In this document: positions 1 through 7,077 of the stretch, in pieces
Layout of the letters: each line of letters begins with the position of its first letter
How positions within the stretch are numbered: position 1 is the stretch's first letter
Source of the DNA: Planctomycetota bacterium
Lineage (GTDB): Bacteria; Planctomycetota; Phycisphaerae; Sedimentisphaerales; SM23-30
NCBI GenBank assembly: GCA_022705365.1
Contig: JAKJEP010000016.1
Location: 257-9,137 of the forward strand
DNA: 8,881 nt
Reading direction: 5' to 3'
Notes under the pieces: model-generated
Seen by the model: the letters and a program-made list of their open reading frames with translations, nothing else
Told to the model about the DNA's origin: nothing
Databases searched by the model: none
Made by a program: the position numbers and the translations under genes

Positions 1-2
1 GC

Positions 3-467
3 AGCTATGAAGGAACAACTCTGGCGGAAGATGAAGGGGAGGAAGATGTAATCAATGGCAAGAAACCGATGCCGCTGCAATTGCTGGCGGGGCAGGAGGA
101 TGTGTTGCGAGTCGATAAGGCGGTCGGCAAGCAGGATGAGGCGGGCAAAGTCAAGACCCTGGTGGTGCAGGGCGGCATCTGCCTGGCCGGTGATACAGAT
201 TTGGATCAGATGGCCGGGACTATTTACTGGGGGAATCAGCAGTATCCGATTCCGCTGGGCGGGCTGACGGCCAAAGGAAATGGGAAATACCTTTATACCA
301 AAGGTGCCGGACAGAGCGATCCTTCCGTGGCGTATGTCCTGATCGATCTGAATAAGTGCACCTTCAAAATTGGCCTGAAAAACACGGCTATGACCTGGCA
401 GGATAGCCCGGTTGTCCTGGGTTTGCAATTGGGCAATTTTAACCGGACGGATGAATCGGAGTTTTAG
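3..467 (+). CDS. C-terminal part of an unidentified beta-rich protein (5' end outside window)
   Basis: The reading frame is open from the left edge to a TAG at 465-467, giving 154 visible residues, so the gene begins upstream of the window. I do not recognise a named family with confidence. The visible part starts with an acidic stretch (ETTLAEDEGEED-like, about residues 3-15) that could be a linker. A Gly/Thr/Val-rich region with alternating hydrophobic residues follows, typical of a beta-sandwich (for example TIYWGNQQYPIPLGG around residues 75-89, and TFKIGLKNTAM near 120-130). No membrane segment or catalytic motif is visible. An internal ATG at 69 is in frame, but the frame continues upstream without a stop and no clear ribosome-binding site precedes it, so I treat the protein as truncated by the window. 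Similar repeat-like beta domains occur at the ends of large surface or exported proteins in Planctomycetota, but that comparison is from memory. It converges on rtcB with a 35-nt gap. Confidence 0.6.
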   Translation, partial: SYEGTTLAEDEGEEDVINGKKPMPLQLLAGQEDVLRVDKAVGKQDEAGKVKTLVVQGGICLAGDTDLDQMAGTIYWGNQQYPIPLGGLTAKGNGKYLYTKGAGQSDPSVAYVLIDLNKCTFKIGLKNTAMTWQDSPVVLGLQLGNFNRTDESEF

Positions 468-502
468 ATTATTCGGCTTTAGGAAATATCACCCCAGCAG
501 CG

Positions 503-1960
503 TCAGCCTTTCACGTTGCCGATGGGCGCCAGCCGCACCACCCGGCGGCTGATGCCGGCCTGTTCGGCCGCGGTAACGACCTCGTCGATATTCTTGTAGG
601 CCGCCCCGGCCTCTTCCGCCAGGCCGGCAAAGGAGGCGCAGCGGATATAAATCCCGCGGTCCTTCAACTGCTGCTGCAACTGTTTGCCGTTGTAGGTTCG
701 CTTGGCCTGGGAGCGGCTCATGGCCCGCCCGCTGCCGTGGGCGGTGGAATAAAAGGTCTGATCCCCGCCGGCCACCCCCGCCAGCAGATAGGAGCCGGTC
801 TCCATACTGCCGCCGATAATCACCGGCTGGCCGGTTTTTTTATAAATATCCGGCAGACCCGCCATACCCGGTCCCAATGCCCGGGTCGCCCCCTTGCGGT
901 GCACCAGCAGTTGCCGCATCCTGCCCCCTACCAGGTGCGTTTCAAGCTGGGCGGTATTATGGGCCACATCATACACCTGATGCATGCCCAGCTCGGCGGG
1001 ATCTTTGCCGAAAACCTCGGAAAAAACCTCCCGAATCCGATGCAGAATGACCTGCCGGTTGGCAAAGGACATATTGATGGCGCAATTCATGGCGGAAAAG
1101 TAATCCTGTCCCTCCTGCGACGGGAAGGGAGCGCAGGCCAGTTCGCGGTCGGGCATGGACAGGCCATATTTACTGCCCATCGTTCTCAGAAACGTCTGCA
1201 AATAATCGGTGGCGACCTGGTGGCCGAAACCCCGGCTGCCGCAGTGGAACATGACCACGATTTGATGGTCCCGGTCGATGCCGAAGGTTCGGGCGGTATC
1301 AGAGTCGAAGATATTTTCCTTTTTGGCGACCTGGATTTCCAGGTAATGATTGCCGGAACCCAGGGTCCCAATTTGTTTAAAACCCCGGTCAATGGCCTTG
1401 GGACTAACCTGGGCCGGATCGGCCCCCGCCACACAGCCGCCGGCCTCGGTCCGCTGCAAATCTTCCAGCCAGCCATACTTGTTATCAATGGCCCATCGCG
1501 CGCCCCGGCGGGCCACTTCGCAAAATTCCTCCCGGGAAATTTTGACAAATCCAGTCGCCCCGACGCCGGCCGGGATCCGCTGAAACAGACGGTCAATCAG
1601 CCGGGTCAAATGGGGCCGGACTTCCTCCAGCGTCAAATTGGTGCGGACCAGGCGCATGCCGCAATTGATGTCAAAGCCGATTCCGCCCGGCGAAATCACC
1701 CCCTCCTGGGGATCGACAGCAGCCACCCCCCCTATCGGAAAACCGTAGCCCCAGTGGCCGTCGGGCATGCAAAACGCATGACGCACAATGCCGGGCAGAG
1801 TGGCAACATTGGTCACCTGCTCAAACACCCCATCGTCCATCTTTTCCAGTAACGTCTGGCTGGCATAAATCCGGGCGGGAACTCGCATGTTTTCCTTGCA
1901 GGAAGCGGGTATCTCCCACACACAATCGGATATTTTTTCAACCTTCGCGGGTATCGGCAT
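503..1960 (-). CDS. rtcB: RNA-splicing ligase RtcB (tRNA ligase / RNA repair)
   Basis: RtcB joins RNA 2',3'-cyclic phosphate (or 3'-phosphate) ends to 5'-OH ends using GTP and Mn2+; it splices tRNAs in archaea and metazoa and repairs RNA in bacteria. Numbering from the upstream ATG at 1990 (495 aa), the family signatures are all present: PDGHWGYGFPIGG at 76-88, GGIGFDINCG with metal ligands Asp107 and Cys110, GSGNHYLE with Asn214/His215, FHCGSRG with His249, YDVAHN with His344, and AHGSGRAMSR with His418, the guanylylated histidine. Spacings match the Pyrococcus horikoshii enzyme with an offset of 12-15. I chose the ATG at residue 11 (1958-1960), giving 485 aa. It has a GAGGTGA ribosome-binding site (1966-1972), and its first residues line up with the archaeal N-terminus, whereas the ATG at 1990 follows directly on a terminator T-run. 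All catalytic residues are intact. No archease gene is visible nearby. Confidence 0.95.
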   Translation of the reverse strand: MPIPAKVEKISDCVWEIPASCKENMRVPARIYASQTLLEKMDDGVFEQVTNVATLPGIVRHAFCMPDGHWGYGFPIGGVAAVDPQEGVISPGGIGFDINCGMRLVRTNLTLEEVRPHLTRLIDRLFQRIPAGVGATGFVKISREEFCEVARRGARWAIDNKYGWLEDLQRTEAGGCVAGADPAQVSPKAIDRGFKQIGTLGSGNHYLEIQVAKKENIFDSDTARTFGIDRDHQIVVMFHCGSRGFGHQVATDYLQTFLRTMGSKYGLSMPDRELACAPFPSQEGQDYFSAMNCAINMSFANRQVILHRIREVFSEVFGKDPAELGMHQVYDVAHNTAQLETHLVGGRMRQLLVHRKGATRALGPGMAGLPDIYKKTGQPVIIGGSMETGSYLLAGVAGGDQTFYSTAHGSGRAMSRSQAKRTYNGKQLQQQLKDRGIYIRCASFAGLAEEAGAAYKNIDEVVTAAEQAGISRRVVRLAPIGNVKG

Positions 1961-1965
1961 CGCAA

Positions 1966-1972
1966 TCACCTC
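1966..1972 (-). promoter_or_regulatory. Ribosome-binding site deciding the rtcB start
   Basis: On the minus strand GAGGTGA lies five bases before the ATG at 1958-1960. The competing in-frame ATG at 1988-1990 is preceded by a T-run and has no purine-rich site. The site lies within the codons that would encode residues 7-9 of the longer form. Confidence 0.65.
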
Positions 1973-1992
1973 GGCAATATTCTTTGCCATTC

Positions 1993-2032
1993 AAAAAACA
2001 AAGGGATCCGAAAACCATGTTCCGATCCCTTT
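1993..2032 (-). terminator. Rho-independent terminator after the EF-G-like gene
   Basis: Read on the minus strand, two 13-nt arms (AAAGGGATCGGAA and TTCGGATCCCTTT) pair with one internal mismatch around a 7-nt loop (CATGGTT), covering 2000-2032. A T-tract follows at once (GTTTTTT, 1993-1999). It lies 34 nt past the stop of the EF-G-like gene at 2067 and ends two bases before the upstream candidate ATG of rtcB. It should stop most transcripts of the GTPase gene, so rtcB either has its own promoter (none clear) or depends on read-through. On the plus strand no T-tract follows, so it is one-directional. Confidence 0.8.
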
Positions 2033-2066
2033 GGCGATAAACGGTACGAATCGACCATACGAACGA

Positions 2067-4097
2067 TTATTCTTCTTTCTTTTCTTTGGCCTTGGCCACG
2101 ATCTGCTGGACCACATTCGGCGGAACAATTTCATAATGGCTCAGTTCCATGGAATAGCTGCCCTGCCCGCCGGTGACACTTTTGAGCTGGGAATTGTACT
2201 GCTGGACTTCCGCCAGCGGCACCTGGGCCTTAATCACCGTCATATTGCCGGCCAGCATATCCTGCCCCTGAACCCGGCCGCGCCGGCCCGCCAGGTCGCC
2301 GGTAATGTCGCCTACATTTTCCGTGGGAACGGTTACTTCCATATTGACAATCGGTTCGAGCAGGGTCGGTTTGCATTGCAGAAAAGCCTTGCGGAAGGCT
2401 TCCCGGCCGGCGATCTGGAAGGCAATATCCTTGCTATCGACCGGGTGTGTTTTCCCATCCACCAGGGACACCTTGACATCGACGACGGGATAGCCGGCCA
2501 GCACGCCTTCGTGGACGGCCGCCTGGCAGCCCTTATCCACACTGGGCCGGAACGAACCGCCGAAAATTTTATCGATAAATTCATACCCGGCTCCGCGCTC
2601 GTTCGGCTCCATGTCAATAAAGACCCTTCCAAACTGGCCGGCACCGCCGGACTGCTTTTTATGGGTATATTCGACCATCTTGACCGAACCGGTAATCGTT
2701 TCCCGGTAAGGAATCTGCGGCGGCTTGGTGGTTACTTCCAGGCCACGGCGGCTGTGCATCCGGGAAAGAATCACCCGTACATGCAGCTCGCCCAGGCCGG
2801 AGACGACCGATTCGTTGGTCTGCCGGTCACGGGTAATGGAAAACGTCGGATCGGAATCCGTAATCTCCGATAATGCCGTCGAAATCTTGGTTTCATCTCC
2901 CCGGCTTTTCGGTTCGATGGCCAGACTGTACATAGGAATCGGCAAGGCCGGTATCTCCAGCCGGCCGGGATCGCTGCCGACAAAAACCGTATCCAGAATT
3001 TTCAGATCCTCGAGTTTGGCCAGATTGATAATGTCACCGGCCAGGGCCTGATCAATATGGTCCAGATGATCGCCCTGTATCTTGCTGATCTGGCCGGCCC
3101 GCATCCCCTTTTTGCCGCCGCTAGCCAGCAGGGAGGTGTCGCTTTTGATGCTCCCCTGAAAAACGCGAATGGCACTGTACTTGATGTGGCTCTTGGGATC
3201 CGATGAAACGCGGAAAACAAATCCGATTAAAGAGCCATCCGGCCGACAGGCAATCTGCGTCTTTTTCTGCTCCTCGCCTTCGCCGCTGACAAAGGTGGGT
3301 TTCAATCCGGTAATCGGACTAGGGCAGGTTTCTGCCATCAGATTTAGAAATTCTTCAATCCCCACCTCGCTCCGGGCACTGGTAAACAAGACCGGAATGA
3401 CCGTCTGGCTGGTCAGGGCCGTGGTAAAGGCCCCGGCCAGTTGATCCGCGGAAATTTCTTCCCCGCCCAGATAACTTTCCATCAGCTTCTCATCCGCCTC
3501 GATGACGGTTTCCATCAGATTGGTATTCGCCTCGGCGATATCCGTAAAACCGTTGTCGCCTTTTTTGTTGGTCACGCAATCAATCACGGTTTTGCCGTCT
3601 TTGGTGGCCACATTCGCACACCGGCAGGACATCCCGAAGGTTTCCTGAATCGCAGAAAACAGGCCGGGCAAATCCTCGGCGCCAGCATCAATCTTATTGA
3701 CCACAATGACAATCGCCATCCCGCGCTCTTTGGCGGCCAGGAAAAGTTTGCGGGTGTTCATCTGAATACCGGCGGATGCACTGATGACAACCACTGCCGT
3801 TTCCGCAGCCGGCATGGCACAAATGGCGGCCCCATAAAAATCGGGATAACCGGGGGTATCAATCAGGTTGATTTCCTTGCCTTTGTAATGCACATGGGCC
3901 AGGCCGGAATCAATCGAATGGCCGCGCTGCTTCTCCTCTTCATCACAGTCCAGAATACTCGTTTTATCATCGACGCTCCCCAGCCGGGTGGTTACCCCCA
4001 GTTTATGCAAAATCGCCTCAACTAAAGTAGTTTTCCCCGCGCCGGCATGGCCCAATACTACGATGTTTCGAATATCTTCCGCCTTGTAATTTGCCAT
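2067..4097 (-). CDS. Elongation factor G-like translational GTPase (EF-G paralogue, FusA2-like)
   Basis: 676 aa with EF-G architecture: G domain (about 1-260), beta-barrel domain II (about 285-375), domain III (about 388-462), domain IV (about 465-585) and domain V (about 586-665). Visible motifs are P-loop GHAGAGKTT 16-24, G3 DTPGYPDF 80-87, G4 NKID 134-137, G5-like TSARS 239-243, domain IV SGGAGQFGRV 483-492, a tip loop GKTHPVDSKD 548-557, and GDITGDLAGRRGRVQG 596-611 in domain V. Canonical EF-G has AHIDAGKTT, RGITI and DTPGHVDF. Here the P-loop, the G2 region (RGHSI 58-62) and the catalytic His (Tyr84) differ, as in the EF-G-like paralogues (FusA2/EF-G2 type) rather than the main translocase. 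A mycobacterial member is reported to bind GTP without ribosome-stimulated hydrolysis, so the role here is uncertain. The start is supported by GGAGG six bases upstream (4104-4108). The C-terminus is Lys/Glu-rich (KAKEKKEE). Confidence 0.92.
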   Translation of the reverse strand: MANYKAEDIRNIVVLGHAGAGKTTLVEAILHKLGVTTRLGSVDDKTSILDCDEEEKQRGHSIDSGLAHVHYKGKEINLIDTPGYPDFYGAAICAMPAAETAVVVISASAGIQMNTRKLFLAAKERGMAIVIVVNKIDAGAEDLPGLFSAIQETFGMSCRCANVATKDGKTVIDCVTNKKGDNGFTDIAEANTNLMETVIEADEKLMESYLGGEEISADQLAGAFTTALTSQTVIPVLFTSARSEVGIEEFLNLMAETCPSPITGLKPTFVSGEGEEQKKTQIACRPDGSLIGFVFRVSSDPKSHIKYSAIRVFQGSIKSDTSLLASGGKKGMRAGQISKIQGDHLDHIDQALAGDIINLAKLEDLKILDTVFVGSDPGRLEIPALPIPMYSLAIEPKSRGDETKISTALSEITDSDPTFSITRDRQTNESVVSGLGELHVRVILSRMHSRRGLEVTTKPPQIPYRETITGSVKMVEYTHKKQSGGAGQFGRVFIDMEPNERGAGYEFIDKIFGGSFRPSVDKGCQAAVHEGVLAGYPVVDVKVSLVDGKTHPVDSKDIAFQIAGREAFRKAFLQCKPTLLEPIVNMEVTVPTENVGDITGDLAGRRGRVQGQDMLAGNMTVIKAQVPLAEVQQYNSQLKSVTGGQGSYSMELSHYEIVPPNVVQQIVAKAKEKKEE

Positions 4098-4528
4098 CTA
4101 AGGCCTCCAAAAGAAAAATGGTTTTACTCTTACCTGTTGATACAGCAATATTTACCTCATAATAAAACACAAAGTTATGTAATATAACAAAACTGCCGCC
4201 CCGAGCAAGTGATTTTTCGTTTAAATTCCCCCACCGCCCTTCCATTTGCTCTGATTTGACTCAAACCCGACCAATCCTGCCGGCTTTTCTATCTTTTTCG
4301 CGAAAACTGTGGATCTAAAAACAACCTGTACCTAAATCCTGGATTTTCCATGACTTCTGTTCTCTGAAATACATGAAATGTACATAACTATTTTATGAAC
4401 AAGTCGTTAAGTAAAATATTGCAACGGGATTTACAGAGCCTATAGCCGGTTGCAGCATCATTTTAGATGATCTATTTTTCTCTATCTTCACATATCTCCG
4501 TCGTGCGGCCAATCCCGCCAATCCCGGA
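4098..4528. other. AT-rich intergenic spacer between the permease and EF-G-like genes
   Basis: No credible gene is seen in these 431 nt; the one long frame entering it (4018-4245, minus) overlaps the GTPase gene and has no family resemblance. It should hold the leader and promoter of the EF-G-like gene and the 3' end of the permease transcript. I see a near-perfect dyad AAATCC-T-GGATTT at 4334-4346, a small inverted repeat TACAT-GAA-ATGTA at 4370-4382, GTTAT/ATAAC arms near 4174-4188, and a tandem 9-mer CCAATCCCG twice at 4509-4526 just past the permease stop. No strong terminator follows the permease gene, and I recognise no riboswitch or tRNA. Confidence 0.5.
4162..4190 (-). promoter_or_regulatory. 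Possible promoter of the EF-G-like gene
   Basis: On the minus strand TTGTTA (4185-4190) is followed after 17 bp by TTTTAT (4162-4167). Both are 4/6 matches to the sigma-70 consensus boxes, about 65-70 nt before the ATG. The region is so AT-rich that other placements are possible. Confidence 0.3.
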
Positions 4529-5962
4529 TTATCCCTTTCCGAAGGCATAGTAGAGAACAAACAGAACCGAACAGATATAGATCATGACCGGGCACTGGCG
4601 GGCCTTGCCAGTGAACAATTTAAGCAGGGCGAAGCTGACGAAGCCCCAGGCGATGCCGTCGGTGATACTCATCGCAAACTGCATGATGACGATGGTAAGA
4701 AAGGCGGGGATCGCTTCGGAAAAATCATCCCATTGAATACTGCGGACGGTGGGGAGCATATAGCAGCCGATGACAATCAGCACCGGGGCGATGACCGGGT
4801 AACAGTTGACATGGTTGAAAACCTCCACCTGATTGACCATATGCGAGCCTAGCTGCGCCGCCGGCAGCGACACCACCGTGCCCAGCACCCCCACCAGCGG
4901 ATAGGCAAAGATCGACAGCAGCAGCAGAATCCCCGTAACCACCGATGCCAGCCCCGTCCGTGCCCCGGCCGCCACCCCGGCACTTGACTCCACATAACTG
5001 GAGATCGTGCTGGTTCCTCCTACATTCCCGATGATCGTTCCGATGGCATCGGTCATCAGGGTCTGACGGGCATGGGGCAACTGGCCGTTTTTCATCAGGC
5101 CCGCCCGTTCGATCACACCAACCAACGTCCCGATCGAATCGAATACATCCAGCAGCAGAAAAACAAATATCACCAGCAAAACGGCCGAAACACTGTGGTT
5201 GTGAAACAACGTTTCAAAACCTCCAAACGCCTTTCCCGCCGTGGCCGAAACCTGCGGAAAACCCATATCCACGGCGGTCGAAACCAGCGAATATCCCCAA
5301 TTCTGCCCCCACCATCGGGTAGCCAGATAACCGCCCAGCGCTGTAACTGCCATCCCGATTAGAATCGCCCCGCGAATATGCAGCGATAACAGAATGCCGA
5401 TAATCAGAATCCCGAACAGGCTCAGCAGCGTCACCGGATTTTTCAGATACCCCAGCGTGACATAGGTAGAAGAATGGCTGACAATGATCCCGCTCCACTG
5501 CAACCCGATAAACGCAATCAGCAGGCCGATCCCGGCGGCAATAGCATATTTCAGGCTTTCCGGGATGGCATTCATAATCGCTGCCCGCAATCCCAGAAAG
5601 GAAATCAGCAGAAAAATCGTCCCGCCAATCATATTGGCCGCCAGTGCCTCCTGCCAGGTAAAGCCCATCCCCCCGATCGCCGCCGCCCCGCACACCGTGA
5701 ACGCGAAAAAGAAGTTATGCCCCATCGCCGGCGCCAGCGCAATCGGCAGATTGGCCCACAGCCCCATCAGCAGCGTCGTCAGAGCCGAACACAGGCAGGT
5801 CGCGAACATAACAGCGGAACTATCCATCCCACAAGCACTTAGAACCGCCGGCTGCACGAAAATAATATAGCTCAGCGCCACGAAGGTGGTCGCCCCCCCG
5901 ATGATTTCCCGCCCGATCGTACTGCCGTTTTCCTTGATTTGAAAATATTTTTCCAGCGACAT
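4529..5962 (-). CDS. NCS2/AzgA-type purine (hypoxanthine/guanine/adenine) permease
   Basis: Inner-membrane nucleobase:cation symporter of 477 aa, a usual length for the AzgA-like branch of the NCS2 family. The N-terminus MSLEKYFQIKENGSTIGREI matches the family's LEKFF-L-ENG-T-RTEI opening, followed by many hydrophobic segments (about 12-14) to residue 470. Characteristic motifs are NLPIALAPAMGHNFFFAF (71-88), LDVFDSIGTLVGV (271-283, near the substrate site in this fold), and GTSTISSYVESSAGVAAGARTG (316-337). The frame extends upstream to an ATG at 6160, but the 66 extra residues are unlike the family. The ATG at 5960-5962 has GAGG six bases upstream (5969-5972), so I chose it. The usual PGMGLNAYF signature reads PAMGHNFFF here. 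Exact substrate (adenine versus guanine/hypoxanthine) cannot be told from sequence alone. It is divergent from the alpha-galactosidase gene. Confidence 0.9.
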   Translation of the reverse strand: MSLEKYFQIKENGSTIGREIIGGATTFVALSYIIFVQPAVLSACGMDSSAVMFATCLCSALTTLLMGLWANLPIALAPAMGHNFFFAFTVCGAAAIGGMGFTWQEALAANMIGGTIFLLISFLGLRAAIMNAIPESLKYAIAAGIGLLIAFIGLQWSGIIVSHSSTYVTLGYLKNPVTLLSLFGILIIGILLSLHIRGAILIGMAVTALGGYLATRWWGQNWGYSLVSTAVDMGFPQVSATAGKAFGGFETLFHNHSVSAVLLVIFVFLLLDVFDSIGTLVGVIERAGLMKNGQLPHARQTLMTDAIGTIIGNVGGTSTISSYVESSAGVAAGARTGLASVVTGILLLLSIFAYPLVGVLGTVVSLPAAQLGSHMVNQVEVFNHVNCYPVIAPVLIVIGCYMLPTVRSIQWDDFSEAIPAFLTIVIMQFAMSITDGIAWGFVSFALLKLFTGKARQCPVMIYICSVLFVLYYAFGKG

Positions 5963-6174
5963 AACAAACCTCATGAGTAGTTGAAAAAGTGATCTTCCAT
6001 TTAAAATATACCGCAAAAAGACCGATTTGCCATGAAAAATACTTCCGGTTTTCGAGATATTTTTACAAAGAATGGGGTTTCTTATTTTTGAGCCTGTGAT
6101 ATTATACACGTAGTAAGAAATGGTCTTGGTTGAATAAATTTTTAACTTAAGTATTTGCATCGAAAGAGGTAAGG
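5963..6174. promoter_or_regulatory. Divergent intergenic region between the permease and alpha-galactosidase genes
   Basis: These 212 nt must hold the start signals of both flanking genes. On the minus strand a perfect TATAAT lies at 6101-6106, giving a leader of roughly 130 nt for the permease, though no good -35 box stands 16-18 bp upstream (CCAAGA at 17 bp). An inverted repeat with AAAAATA/TATTTTT arms (6035-6041 and 6058-6064) and a smaller GCAAA/TTTGC hairpin (about 6013-6030) fall inside that leader. I looked for a purine riboswitch in the leader and do not see its conserved core. On the plus strand TTGGTT (6125-6130) with a poor -10 box is the best candidate I can find. AGAGG (6165-6169) is the ribosome-binding site of the glycosidase. 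Confidence 0.4.
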
Positions 6175-7077
6175 ATGTCTCGAACTATTCCCCCGCGTAC
6201 TCCTGTAGTGATTTTCCTGGTGATGTCTCTGATGGTATCCGGCCTGCTCCCCAGCCAACCGGTTTGTGCCGCCGACTCGTCCCCAGCCGGGCTTCTCTGG
6301 CTAGCCGACCTTGACCTGACCAAAATGACCAGCGGCTGGGGCAAACCGCTGCCCAATCAAAGTATCCAGGGCCAGCCGCTCACCCTGGCAGGCCACGTCT
6401 ATAAAAATGGCGTCGGCACCCACGCTGACAGTCTCCTGTTCATCAACCTTAAGGGCAGCGCCACCCGCTTTACCTCCTCTCTCGGCGTTGATGACGAGAC
6501 CGGGAAAAAAGGCAGCATCCAGGGCAAGATCTATGGCGATGGCAAAAAGCTCTTCGACAGCGGCATCATAAAAGGCGGGGCGGAACCAGCCGCCATCGAT
6601 CTCAATGTCGAAGGTCTCCAGCAACTCATCCTGGTTATCACCGATGCTGGCGACGGCGCTGACTATGACCACGCGGACCTGGCCGATGCCGCTATCGAAT
6701 ACGATGGTCAGGCCCCCGAGGCCATCGATCCGCCGCAGGAGGAACGAATCATTCTCACTCCCTCGCCGGGACCGGCCCCCCGGATCAACGGTCCCAGGGT
6801 CTATGGGGCCCGCCCGGGCAATCCTTTCCTGTACCGCATACCGGCCACCGGCACTCGGCCGATCAAGTTCTCCGCCCCAAACCTGCCGGATACGCTCACC
6901 CTGGATCCCGCCACCGGCATCATCACCGGCAATTCCCCCCAAAAACGCGGCGAATACCCGATTACCCTCAAGGCTGAAAACGCCGCCGGTTCCAACTCCC
7001 GTATCTTCAAGCTCATCGTGGGCGATACCCTGGCCCCCACCGATGGGCTGGAACAGTTGGTACATCTTTTACGATAG
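6175..7077 (+). CDS. Alpha-galactosidase, N-terminal part: signal peptide, NPCBM and Ig-like domains (frameshifted)
   Basis: 300-aa frame that is the front half of a GH27 enzyme. Residues 1-32 form a signal peptide (hydrophobic core about 10-26, likely cleavage after VCA at 30-32), so the protein is exported. Residues about 40-178 are an NPCBM carbohydrate-binding module, with GVGTHADS 79-86, GVDDETG 104-110 and DAGDGADYDHADLADA 157-172. Residues about 205-283 are a putative Ig (He_PIG) domain, with LTLDPATGIITGNSP 241-255. After GDTLAP (283-288) the frame leaves the GH27 homology and ends 12 codons later at TAG 7075-7077. The family continuation (PPMGWNSW) lies in the next frame, so removing one C from the run at 7034-7038 rejoins the gene. 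The start is supported by AGAGG five bases upstream. The full product would be about 659 aa and ends at 8155. If the shift is real, this fragment would be exported without catalytic domain. Confidence 0.85.
   Translation: MSRTIPPRTPVVIFLVMSLMVSGLLPSQPVCAADSSPAGLLWLADLDLTKMTSGWGKPLPNQSIQGQPLTLAGHVYKNGVGTHADSLLFINLKGSATRFTSSLGVDDETGKKGSIQGKIYGDGKKLFDSGIIKGGAEPAAIDLNVEGLQQLILVITDAGDGADYDHADLADAAIEYDGQAPEAIDPPQEERIILTPSPGPAPRINGPRVYGARPGNPFLYRIPATGTRPIKFSAPNLPDTLTLDPATGIITGNSPQKRGEYPITLKAENAAGSNSRIFKLIVGDTLAPTDGLEQLVHLLR
7034..7038 (+). other. Frameshift site (C5 run) inside the alpha-galactosidase gene
   Basis: The frame of the signal peptide and NPCBM reads CTG GCC CCC ACC GAT GGG CTG and soon stops. 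Dropping one C gives CTG GCC CCA CCG ATG GGC TGG, encoding LAPPMGW, the classic opening of a GH27 catalytic domain. The discrepancy is a single extra C (or loss of two bases) at a homopolymer, typical of sequencing error or slippage mutation. A CCC codon followed by A could also in principle let a proline tRNA slip +1, but nothing else supports programmed frameshifting. Confidence 0.8.

Noticed and set aside
737..1852. 371-aa plus-strand open frame opposite rtcB
   Set aside because: It is antisense to a gene with every RtcB motif intact. Its product is low in family-like features and the frame is explained by GC-rich codon bias.
1887..2873. 328-aa plus-strand open frame opposite the EF-G-like gene
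   Set aside because: It mirrors strongly conserved EF-G domains IV and V on the other strand and has no recognisable domain.
4018..4245. 75-aa minus-strand frame overlapping the EF-G-like start
   Set aside because: It overlaps the P-loop region of the GTPase gene in another frame, has no clear ribosome-binding site, and shows no recognisable features.
4509..4526. Tandem 9-mer CCAATCCCG next to the permease stop
   Set aside because: Only two copies, no hairpin or T-tract, and no further copies in the window apart from a partial match near 4271. It is too slight to call a repeat element or terminator.
5963..6160. 66-residue N-terminal extension of the purine permease
   Set aside because: The extension is unlike NCS2 proteins, covers AT-rich leader sequence including a likely -10 box's downstream region, and the ATG at 5962 has a good ribosome-binding site and a family-like N-terminus.
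6605..7042. Upstream part of the long frame ending at 8155
   Set aside because: Before 7040 this frame overlaps the well-supported NPCBM/Ig coding in another frame and reads as Pro/Ser/Arg-rich noise. Only the part from MGWNSW onward is real.
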